Source: UBA5972 sp964637875 (GTDB taxonomy: Bacteria > Pseudomonadota > Alphaproteobacteria > Rhodobacterales > Rhodobacteraceae). From it: a stretch of DNA of 9,945 nt. The notes below the pieces were generated by a model. That model searched no databases. It had not been told where the DNA came from and was given only the letters and a program-made list of their open reading frames with translations. Shown here in pieces: positions 1-5,572 of this stretch (position 1 is the first letter of the stretch; each line of letters starts with the position of its first letter). The position numbers and the translations under genes are program-made. Location: assembly GCA_964637875.1 (NCBI GenBank), contig CAZWXK010000073.1:1-9945 (forward strand), written 5' to 3'.

Positions 1-731
1 ACCCGCTTGCCGTTGGTGCAGCCGCGGCCATAGATGTATTGCGCGATCGGGGTCGAGCCGACAAAGCCGATCGACTGCACGGTTTCATTGTCAAGCAGCG
101 CGTCCACCGCCTCCTTGTCGCCGTTGACGACCTGGAGCACGCCCCTGGGCAGGCCGGCCTCTTCGAACAGCTCGGCCAGCATCAGGGGCACCGAGGGGTC
201 GCGTTCGCTGGGCTTCAGGATAAAGGCATTGCCGCAGGCCAGCGCGGGCGCAAACATCCACATCGGAATCATGGCCGGAAAGTTGAACGGCGTGATGCCC
301 GCCGACACGCCCAGCGGCTGGCGCATGGAATACATGTCGATGCCGGGGCCGGCGCCATAGGTGAATTCGCCCTTCAGCAGCTCGGGCGCGCCGATGCAGT
401 ATTCGACGACCTCAAGGCCGCGCTGCACGTCGCCCCTGGCATCGGGAAAGGTCTTGCCGTGTTCGCGCGACAGCGCCTCGGCCAGCTTGTCCATGTCGCG
501 TTCCAGCAGCTGCACGGCCTTCATCATCACGCGGGCACGGCGCTGGGGGTTCATCGCGCCCCATGCGGGCTGGGCCTCGGCGGCGATGGCGACGGCGCGA
601 TCGACCTCGTCCTTGCTGGCCAGCGGGGTTTTCGCCTGCACTTCGCCGGTGGCCGGGTTGTAGACGTCGGAAAAGCGGCCCGACGTGCCCTTGACATGTT
701 CGCCGTTGATGTAATGCGTGAGTTCCTTCAT
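1..731 (-). CDS. mmsA: Methylmalonate-semialdehyde dehydrogenase (CoA-acylating), N-terminal part, cut by window edge
   Basis: This enzyme oxidises methylmalonate semialdehyde (and malonate semialdehyde) with NAD+ and CoA, giving propionyl-CoA or acetyl-CoA, in cytosolic valine/thymine or inositol catabolism. Read on the minus strand from ATG at 731, 243 residues are visible, about half of the usual ~500. The start MKELTHYINGEHV is typical of the family. Aldehyde dehydrogenase landmarks are TPFNFP (residues 147-152, with the conserved Asn that helps form the oxyanion hole), LKPSER (172-177, NAD binding) and GFVGSTPIAQYIY (222-234). The catalytic Cys region lies beyond the left edge and cannot be checked. 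A G-rich ribosome-binding stretch (GGGGGGA) lies 7 nt before the ATG. The divergent LysR gene at 855 is its likely regulator. Family assignment is strong; whether valine, propanoate or inositol breakdown is the main role needs the flanking genes. Confidence 0.93.
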   Translation of the reverse strand, partial: MKELTHYINGEHVKGTSGRFSDVYNPATGEVQAKTPLASKDEVDRAVAIAAEAQPAWGAMNPQRRARVMMKAVQLLERDMDKLAEALSREHGKTFPDARGDVQRGLEVVEYCIGAPELLKGEFTYGAGPGIDMYSMRQPLGVSAGITPFNFPAMIPMWMFAPALACGNAFILKPSERDPSVPLMLAELFEEAGLPRGVLQVVNGDKEAVDALLDNETVQSIGFVGSTPIAQYIYGRGCTNGKR

Positions 732-854
732 CAGGAGTCCCCCCAATTGGTTGCGGTCGTTTTCATGAAATCCGTGCGCAGGATAGTCTTGCGTTTTTGT
801 ATTGTGGAGCGCTAATTTCCCAAAAGTGTTTTGCAATTTTGCAAAGGTGGGTTG
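732..854. promoter_or_regulatory. Divergent control region between mmsA and the LysR regulator
   Basis: This 123-bp gap separates two divergently transcribed genes and is much more AT-rich than its surroundings. It contains a dyad at 801-816 (ATT-N10-AAT) that includes the T-N11-A spacing of LysR-type operators. It also contains two copies of the self-complementary hexamer TTGCAA at 831-836 and 839-844, the second running into the ribosome-binding site of the regulator gene. CCAATTGG at 743-750 is another perfect palindrome. On the minus strand a possible promoter for mmsA reads TTGGGA (818-823), a 16-nt spacer and TACAAA (796-801), so the 801-816 dyad would lie in the spacer. The layout fits the usual LysR scheme of autorepression plus control of the divergent target. 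The promoter boxes are weak matches and the operator calls are inference. Confidence 0.5.
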
Positions 855-1757
855 ATGGAGCGCCTCAACTGGGACGATCTCAAGGTATTTCTGGCCGTTG
901 CCCGGCTGGAAAGCCTGTCGGCCGCGGGCAAGGCGCTGCGGCTGGATCCGGCCACGGTGGGCCGGCGTATCGGTCGGCTGGAAGAGGCGCTTTCGACGCG
1001 GCTGTTCGTGAAATCCCCGCAGGGATACGCCCTGACCGAGGCGGGCGAGCGGCTGGCCGAACATGCCGGCGGGGCCGAACGCGCGGTGATTGCCGCGCTC
1101 GATGAAACCAGATCGTCCCCCAATGTGCTGAGCGGCACCATCCGCATCGGTGCCCCCGACGGGGTGGCCAACTATCTGCTGCCACAGATCTGTGCCGCGA
1201 TCTGCGACGACAACCCCGCGCTGGAGGTCCAGATCGTGGCCCTGCCGCGGGTGTTCAACCTGTCCAAGCGCGAGGCCGACATGGCGATCACCGTCTCGCC
1301 CCCTGAAACCGGGCGTCTGACGGTACAGAAGCTGACCGACTATCACCTGCATCTGGCCGCCAGCAGAAACTATCTTGAAACCCATCCGCCCATTCGCAGC
1401 CGTGCCGATCTGCGCAGCCACCGGATGATCGGCTATATCCCCGACATGATCTTTGACCGCGAACTGGATTACATGGACGAGGCGGGCGAGGGGCTGCGCG
1501 CGCGGCTTGCGTCGAATTCGGTTTCGGTGCAGCTGAACTGGGTGCGCCAGGGCGCCGGCATCTGCATCGCCCATGACTTTGCGCTGCCCGCCTATCCCGA
1601 TATCCGCCGCATCCTGACCGACGAGATGTCGCTGACGCGCAGTTTCTACCTGATCCGCCATGCCGACGACCGCAAGGTTGCGCGGCTGAACCGGTTTGCC
1701 GATCTGCTGGCGGCTGCCCTGCGGGCCGAGGTTGCGCGACTGGAGACGCTGTTGTGA
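855..1757 (+). CDS. LysR-family transcriptional regulator, likely regulator of mmsA
   Basis: The product is a 300-residue DNA-binding regulator, normal length for the LysR family. The N-terminal winged helix-turn-helix spans about residues 5-65, with the recognition region near SLSAAGKALRLDPATVGRRI (20-39) and the wing around LFVKSPQGYALTEAGERL (50-67). The remainder, from about residue 90, is the two-lobed periplasmic-binding-like effector domain. I chose ATG at 855 because AAAGGTGGG (843-851) sits just upstream and MERLNWDDLKVFLAVA matches usual LysR beginnings. An in-frame TTG at 831 would add eight unlikely residues and overlap the TTGCAA repeat. The gene is divergent from mmsA, which suggests local control of that gene, perhaps in response to a valine/propanoate intermediate. 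The effector is not identifiable from sequence. Confidence 0.9.
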   Translation: MERLNWDDLKVFLAVARLESLSAAGKALRLDPATVGRRIGRLEEALSTRLFVKSPQGYALTEAGERLAEHAGGAERAVIAALDETRSSPNVLSGTIRIGAPDGVANYLLPQICAAICDDNPALEVQIVALPRVFNLSKREADMAITVSPPETGRLTVQKLTDYHLHLAASRNYLETHPPIRSRADLRSHRMIGYIPDMIFDRELDYMDEAGEGLRARLASNSVSVQLNWVRQGAGICIAHDFALPAYPDIRRILTDEMSLTRSFYLIRHADDRKVARLNRFADLLAAALRAEVARLETLL

Positions 1758-1828
1758 GCGCGGCCGGCAGCGGGCCGGACGGGCGGGCACCCTATCGACG
1801 GATTGACCCGGCCGCGCGGAGCGGAAAC

Positions 1829-1857
1829 TTGACATAATCCGGGGGCTGGGGCATCAT
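1829..1857 (+). promoter_or_regulatory. Possible sigma-70-type promoter for the CBS-domain gene
   Basis: A perfect -35 hexamer TTGACA (1829-1834) is followed after 17 nt by CATCAT (1852-1857), a 4/6 match to the -10 consensus. It would start transcription near 1864 and give an AT-rich leader of about 48 nt before the ATG at 1912. The rest of the 154-bp gap after the LysR stop holds only GC-rich sequence with a weak 5-bp stem (1761-1765/1773-1777) and no T-run. Confidence 0.45.
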
Positions 1858-1888
1858 GGTTGCAATAAATTCAATATTTTCGCGTATT

Positions 1889-1912
1889 TGGCAATATCAG
1901 GGAGGATTGTCA
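1889..1912 (+). promoter_or_regulatory. Small hairpin displaying the Shine-Dalgarno sequence in its loop
   Basis: TGGCAAT (1889-1895) can pair with ATTGTCA (1906-1912), a 7-bp stem with one G-U pair. The ten-base loop contains the strong ribosome-binding site GGGAGG (1900-1905). The 3' arm ends on the A of the start codon. The arrangement could modulate initiation of the CBS-domain gene. The stem is short and AT-rich, so it may be marginal at physiological temperature. Confidence 0.35.
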
Positions 1913-2346
1913 TGCTGGTTCAGCAGATTCTGGATTCCAAGCCCAGCCAGGAAATCGTGACGATTCCCTCGTCGGCGACGGTGACCGAGGCCGCAAGCGA
2001 GCTTTCGGCCCGTCATATCGGGGCGCTGGTGGTCTCGGACGATGGTGAAACGGTGGCGGGAATGTTCTCGGAGCGCGACATCGTGCGCGAGCTGGGAAAG
2101 CGGGGGGTCGGCTGCATGTCCGACTGTGTCCGCGATCTGATGACAACCGACATCATCACCTGCAGCCGCACCGAATCGGCCGATGCCGTGCTGCGCAAGA
2201 TGACCCGGCGTCGCGCGCGCCATCTGCCCGTGGTCGAAAACGGCAGGCTGGTGGGGCTGATCTCGATCGGCGATGTGGTGTTTGCCAATCTTTCCGAGAT
2301 GAAGATGGAGAAAGAGGCGCTGGAAGGGATGATCAAGGGGTTCTGA
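1912..2346 (+). CDS. Stand-alone two-CBS-domain protein
   Basis: The product is a 144-residue cytosolic protein made almost entirely of two cystathionine-beta-synthase (CBS) domains, which together form a Bateman module. CBS1 covers about residues 7-65 and ends in MFSERDIVREL (51-61). CBS2 covers about 74-130, with RHLPVV (103-108) and LISIGDVV (116-123). The SERD and SIGD signatures are typical of nucleotide-binding CBS pairs, which in known cases bind AMP, ATP, NAD(H) or S-adenosylmethionine. No catalytic or transport domain is attached, so it probably acts as a sensor or partner subunit. ATG 1912 is chosen because GGAGG lies at 1901-1905; an upstream in-frame start at 1888 lacks such a site. 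The gene is flanked by non-coding gaps on both sides and looks monocistronic. Its ligand and partner cannot be told from sequence. Confidence 0.88.
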   Translation: MLVQQILDSKPSQEIVTIPSSATVTEAASELSARHIGALVVSDDGETVAGMFSERDIVRELGKRGVGCMSDCVRDLMTTDIITCSRTESADAVLRKMTRRRARHLPVVENGRLVGLISIGDVVFANLSEMKMEKEALEGMIKGF

Positions 2347-2448
2347 GCCGGCGCGCGCGGCCAGCCCGGGAATGAGTATTTGTGCAAAGAAGAAGGCCCG
2401 TGCGCACCCTCTGACCCGGTGTAACATTCACCTGTCGTCGAAAACGCA

Positions 2449-2477
2449 TTGAAACCCGTCTGCGTGCGCAATAATGT
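2449..2477 (+). promoter_or_regulatory. Possible promoter for coaD
   Basis: TTGAAA (2449-2454) is followed by AATAAT (2470-2475) after a short 15-nt spacer, or by TAATGT (2472-2477) after 17 nt. Either would start transcription shortly before the coaD ATG at 2513. The rest of the 2347-2512 gap shows no further clear signal and no convincing terminator for the CBS gene. Confidence 0.35.
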
Positions 2478-2512
2478 TGCGCCGGTATTCTGGCGATTTC
2501 AGGGCGACCATC

Positions 2513-3010
2513 ATGCGCATCGGACTCTATCCCGGCACTTTCGACCCGATCACCCTGGGCCATATGGACATCATCCGCAGGGCATGTTCGCTGATCGACC
2601 GGCTGGTGATCGGGGTGGCCATCAACCGCGACAAGGGGCCGCTGTTCGGTCTGGATGAGAGGGTGCGGATGATCGGGGCGGAATGTGCCGCCATCTCGGA
2701 CGAGACGGGGACCGAAATCATCGTCCATCCCTTTGAAAACCTGCTGATTCATTGTGCGCAGGAGGTTGGCGCCTCGGTGATCGTGCGCGGGCTGCGCGCG
2801 GTGTCGGATTTCGAGTACGAATTCCAGATGGTGGGCATGAACCGGGCGCTGAACGACGAAATCGAGACCGTGTTCCTGATGGCCGATGCCAACCACCAGG
2901 CGATTGCCTCGCGCCTGGTCAAGGAAATCGCGCGGCTGGGTGGGGATGTGTCCAATTTCGTACCGCCTTCGGTGCGCAGCGCACTTGAGCAGAAATTCGC
3001 CACCCGCTGA
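2513..3010 (+). CDS. coaD: Phosphopantetheine adenylyltransferase (CoA biosynthesis)
   Basis: This essential cytosolic enzyme transfers AMP from ATP to 4'-phosphopantetheine to make dephospho-CoA, the penultimate step of CoA synthesis. The 165-residue length is normal. The nucleotidyltransferase signature is GTFDPITLGH (residues 8-17), with the T/H-x-G-H motif at TLGH. VRGLRAVSDFEYEFQM (91-106) is the conserved substrate-binding stretch. The second ATP-binding motif reads IASRLVKEIA (131-140) instead of the ISSTxxR of E. coli; similar forms are familiar in alphaproteobacteria. ATG 2513 gives MRIGLYPGTFDP, the typical family start. An upstream in-frame ATG at 2474 would add 13 residues not expected in the family. 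The ribosome-binding site is modest (AGGG, 2501-2504). Two cyclophilin genes follow after 72 nt. Confidence 0.97.
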   Translation: MRIGLYPGTFDPITLGHMDIIRRACSLIDRLVIGVAINRDKGPLFGLDERVRMIGAECAAISDETGTEIIVHPFENLLIHCAQEVGASVIVRGLRAVSDFEYEFQMVGMNRALNDEIETVFLMADANHQAIASRLVKEIARLGGDVSNFVPPSVRSALEQKFATR

Positions 3011-3082
3011 TCTGCCCCTTTCGCAGGGCCGCGGGATTGCCTAATGTCCGCCTGACGCCAGCATTCCAGGAGAGACAGGCAC

Positions 3083-3592
3083 ATGGCCGAAATCAAGGAT
3101 CCCGAGAACACCATCATCATCGAGCTCAAGGACGGCCCCGTGGTCATCGAGCTGTTGCCCGACGTGGCGCCCCGGCATTGCGCCCGCATGAAGGAGCTGG
3201 CCCGCGCCGGCGCCTATGACAATGTTGCCTTTCACCGGGTGATCGACGGATTCATGGCCCAGACGGGCGACGTGAAGAACGGCAACATGGAACAGGATTT
3301 CAACCTGCGCATGGCCGGCACCGGCGGATCGGACCTGCCCGACCTTCCGGCCGAGTTTTCAGGCCTGCCCTTTGATCGCGGCACCCTTGGTGCGGCGCGG
3401 TCGCAGGATCCCGACTCGGCCAATTCGCAGTTCTTCATCATGTTTGCGGACGGGCATTTCCTGAACGGCCAGTACACCGTCTACGGGCGTGTGATCGAGG
3501 GTATGGAAAACGTGGACAGGATCCAGCGCGGCGAACCGCCGATCAACCCCGACCGGATGATGTCGGTGAAAGTGGCGGCAGACGTGCAATGA
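3083..3592 (+). CDS. Cyclophilin-type peptidyl-prolyl cis-trans isomerase, cytosolic
   Basis: The product is a 169-residue single-domain cyclophilin that speeds cis-trans isomerisation of Xaa-Pro bonds during folding. There is no signal peptide or membrane segment, so it should be cytosolic. The active-site stretch FHRVIDGFMAQTGD (50-63) supplies the catalytic Arg52 and the conserved Phe57 and Gln60. SANSQFFIMF is the second conserved block. In the third block, FLNGQYTVYGRV, Phe and Tyr stand where human cyclophilin A has Trp121 and His126, which should weaken cyclosporin binding but is common in bacterial members. ATG 3083 follows AGGAGA (3068-3073). The stop overlaps the start of the next cyclophilin by ATGA (3589-3592), so the two are very likely co-translated. 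A weak TAATGT box near 3042-3047 might be part of its own promoter; read-through from coaD is equally possible. Confidence 0.94.
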   Translation: MAEIKDPENTIIIELKDGPVVIELLPDVAPRHCARMKELARAGAYDNVAFHRVIDGFMAQTGDVKNGNMEQDFNLRMAGTGGSDLPDLPAEFSGLPFDRGTLGAARSQDPDSANSQFFIMFADGHFLNGQYTVYGRVIEGMENVDRIQRGEPPINPDRMMSVKVAADVQ

Positions 3593-4323
3593 AACGGCTG
3601 CTCTATGCCCTGATCGCCCTGATCCTGCTGGCTGCGGGATTCATGGGCTACATGTATCTGAACCAGCCCGACATGGGCGAGGTTCCGCCAATGCCGTCCG
3701 AGACGGGCGCGCTGAGCAGCCCCGACAGCACCACCCGGGCCGCCGCGGCGACGCGCGGTGAGGCGCAGCAGGTTGCAGGCGGGGCCACGGTGATACGGGT
3801 GGCTGCGAAAAAACCGCAGCGCGATGTCATGGTGATCGAGGTCGGTGGCAGCACCAGCGGTGTCGTCGAGATCGAGCTGTTCAACGATATCGCCCCCAAT
3901 CATGTGGCGCGAATCGAGAAACTGGCCCGAAGTGGCGCTTATGATGGCGTCGTGTTTCACCGGGTGATCGACGGTTTCATGGCCCAGACGGGTGATGTCG
4001 AATTCGGCAAGCGGGGGGGCTCGCTCGCTCAGGCGGGGATGGGGGGATCGTCGATGCCCGATCTCAAGGCGGAATTCTCGCAGATTCCGTTTACGCGCGG
4101 TATCGTGGGCATGGCGCGCGCGCGCAGCCCGGATTCGGCCAATTCGCAATTCTTCATCATGTATGCACCGGCCCCTTATCTGGACGGGCAATATACCGTT
4201 GTCGGGCGCGTGATCGGCGGCCAGGACGTGGTGGACGCGTTGAAAAAGGGCGATCCGGCCCGCAACGGCATGGTGCAGGACCCTGATTACATGGAGAAAG
4301 TGACGATCCGCAAGGGTGGCTGA
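3589..4323 (+). CDS. Membrane-anchored periplasmic cyclophilin-type peptidyl-prolyl isomerase
   Basis: This 244-residue protein has an N-terminal hydrophobic segment (about residues 3-24, after MKR) that acts as a signal anchor or signal peptide. A low-complexity Ala/Ser/Thr linker (about 26-76) follows, and then a cyclophilin domain (about 80-240). Active-site residues are present in FHRVIDGFMAQTGD (123-136: Arg125, Phe130, Gln133), with SANSQFFIMY and YLDGQYTVVGRV following. The catalytic domain therefore probably works in the periplasm, tethered to the inner membrane, assisting folding of exported proteins. It closely resembles the cytosolic cyclophilin just upstream, with identical 14-residue active-site strings, suggesting duplication followed by acquisition of an export signal. 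The start ATG overlaps the upstream stop by 4 nt. A run of seven G (4013-4019) lies in the coding sequence. The assignment is firm; whether the anchor is cleaved is uncertain. Confidence 0.93.
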   Translation: MKRLLYALIALILLAAGFMGYMYLNQPDMGEVPPMPSETGALSSPDSTTRAAAATRGEAQQVAGGATVIRVAAKKPQRDVMVIEVGGSTSGVVEIELFNDIAPNHVARIEKLARSGAYDGVVFHRVIDGFMAQTGDVEFGKRGGSLAQAGMGGSSMPDLKAEFSQIPFTRGIVGMARARSPDSANSQFFIMYAPAPYLDGQYTVVGRVIGGQDVVDALKKGDPARNGMVQDPDYMEKVTIRKGG

Positions 4324-4326
4324 GCC

Positions 4327-4349
4327 GCCCGGCGCGGCAATTGCCGGGC
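4327..4349 (+). terminator. Hairpin just after the cyclophilin pair, candidate terminator
   Basis: GCCCGGC (4327-4333) pairs perfectly with GCCGGGC (4343-4349) around a 9-nt loop, beginning three bases after the cyclophilin stop codon. The overlapping 12-base palindrome CGGCAATTGCCG (4335-4346) offers an alternative fold. No T-run follows, so it is either a weak terminator or an mRNA 3'-end stabiliser. Confidence 0.4.
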
Positions 4350-4353
4350 CTGT

Positions 4354-4373
4354 TGCGCGTGCCTGCGCGTGCC
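4354..4373 (+). repeat. Perfect tandem 10-bp duplication
   Basis: The decamer TGCGCGTGCC occurs twice head to tail (4354-4363 and 4364-4373) in the 178-bp gap between the second cyclophilin and the DUF3179 gene. The remainder of this gap, up to the ribosome-binding site at 4491, shows no clear promoter or gene. The repeat is short and may simply be a replication-slippage product. Confidence 0.6.
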
Positions 4374-4501
4374 GGGCGCAAGCGGGTGCGGCTGGCGGCG
4401 TGTCATATCCGCGTGAGGCAGGCTGTGCAGGCGCGCCCGCCCGTGTCACAATTTCCCCAAGGGTCCGCCGGCAGAGCGGCCCGCTGACAGGGGGAAGAAT
4501 C

Positions 4502-5479
4502 ATGCGCGGATCGCGATTGCGAAATGCTGCGGTTGGGGCGCTGTTTGCCGTCATGGCGGGCGCCGCAGCTGCCCAGGTCTCGTTCTGGCAGAACGAGTGG
4601 CCAAAGACGGATTTCGGCAGGAAATCGGTGGATTTCATCGAGATCATGTCGGGCGGGCCGCCCCGTGACGGTATCCCGGCGGTGGACAATCCGCAATTCA
4701 TCGCGGCCGCCAGCGAGACGCGCCTGTCCGGACGCGAGCCCGTGATCACGCTCGAACTGCCGGGCACAAGGGCGCGGGCCTATCCGCTGCGCTATCTGAT
4801 CTGGCATGAAATCGTCAATGATGTGGTCGATGGGCGCCCGCTCACCGTGACCTATTGTCCGCTGTGCAATTCGGCGGTGGTGTTCGACGGGATTCTTGAC
4901 GGCAGGCGCCTGACCTTTGGGGTGACGGGCAAGCTGCGCAATTCCGACATGATCATGTATGACCGTCAAAGCGAAAGCTGGTGGCAGCAGGCCATCGGCG
5001 AAGCTATCGTCGGGGCGCGTACCGGCGACCGGCTGAAAAGGATCGTCAGCTGGATGGAAAGCTGGGACAGCTTTCGCAGCCGAAACCCCGATGGCCTGGT
5101 GATGGATCAGCCCCGCCTTGCCCGCCCCTATGGCCGCAACCCCTATGTCGGTTATGACGGCGCACCCCGGCCCTTTCTGTACAGTGGCAAGAACCCGCCT
5201 TTCGGGGTTCCTCCGTTGATGCGGGTGGTGGCTGTGGGCAAGCGGGCCTGGCCCATGGACCGCCTGCGGCGCGAGGGCGAAATCCGCGAGGCCGGCCTGG
5301 TCATCACCTGGACCGCAGGGCAGGCATCGGCGCTGGACAGCGCAAGCATTGCCCGGGGCAGGGATGTGGGCATGATCCGGGTGCGCGATGGTCAGGGCCG
5401 CGACGTGCTGCATGACGTCATGTTCGCCTTTGCCTTTGATGCCTTCAACCCGGATGGGGAATGGATGGTCGGAAACTGA
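4502..5479 (+). CDS. Exported DUF3179 domain-containing protein
   Basis: This 325-residue protein has a clear Sec signal peptide: RGSRLR, a hydrophobic core, and AAAA-QV with cleavage likely after Ala24. The mature part matches my recollection of the DUF3179 family: a VDFIEIMSGGPPRDGIPAVDNP start (the last 22 residues of this stretch lie near 43-64), a YLIWHEIVND block (98-107) and the hallmark YCPLCNSAVVFD (118-129) containing Cys119 and Cys122. GVTGKLRNSDMIMYD (140-154) and an SWW Trp pair (159-161) follow. The family has no established biochemical function known to me. The CxxC plus nearby His suggests metal or redox chemistry in the periplasm, which is inference. I chose ATG 4502 because GGGGAAG (4491-4497) precedes it and it yields the signal peptide; the frame is open further upstream but gives no such start. 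Gaps on both sides suggest its own transcript. Confidence 0.88.
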   Translation: MRGSRLRNAAVGALFAVMAGAAAAQVSFWQNEWPKTDFGRKSVDFIEIMSGGPPRDGIPAVDNPQFIAAASETRLSGREPVITLELPGTRARAYPLRYLIWHEIVNDVVDGRPLTVTYCPLCNSAVVFDGILDGRRLTFGVTGKLRNSDMIMYDRQSESWWQQAIGEAIVGARTGDRLKRIVSWMESWDSFRSRNPDGLVMDQPRLARPYGRNPYVGYDGAPRPFLYSGKNPPFGVPPLMRVVAVGKRAWPMDRLRREGEIREAGLVITWTAGQASALDSASIARGRDVGMIRVRDGQGRDVLHDVMFAFAFDAFNPDGEWMVGN

Positions 5480-5511
5480 CCGAGATGCCCGCCAATGGCG
5501 CCTGGCCCCGC

Positions 5512-5540
5512 TTGAAACCGCCCCCCCAGCCGCGTATCTA
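5512..5540 (+). promoter_or_regulatory. Likely promoter for the cysteine-synthase/MscS/AlaX operon
   Basis: TTGAAA (5512-5517), a 17-nt spacer, and TATCTA (5535-5540) form a plausible housekeeping promoter. The -10 box matches only 3/6 of the E. coli consensus but keeps the key TA. Transcription would begin near 5547, leaving a leader of about 26 nt. A C-run (5521-5527) in the spacer can pair with the G-run 5541-5546 just after the -10 box. Confidence 0.5.
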
Positions 5541-5572
5541 GGGGGGAACGAGGCAGAAACGGGGGCAGCGAC

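Noticed and set aside
39..815. A 258-codon plus-strand frame across the mmsA region
   Set aside because: It is the antisense shadow of mmsA, which has unmistakable aldehyde dehydrogenase motifs on the minus strand.
1761..1777. Weak CGGCC/GGCCG stem after the LysR stop as a terminator
   Set aside because: Only 5 bp, a 7-nt loop, no T-run, and several equally good alternative pairings in the same GC-rich stretch.
3018..3047. Promoter immediately before the first cyclophilin (TAATGT-like -10)
   Set aside because: The -35 match is poor, and the 72-nt gap after coaD allows simple read-through, so it is mentioned but not called as a feature.
5521..5546. C-run/G-run inverted repeat before the cysteine-synthase-like gene as a terminator
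   Set aside because: The 6-bp stem overlaps the likely promoter spacer and -10 region and lacks a T-run, so homopolymer coincidence is the simpler reading.
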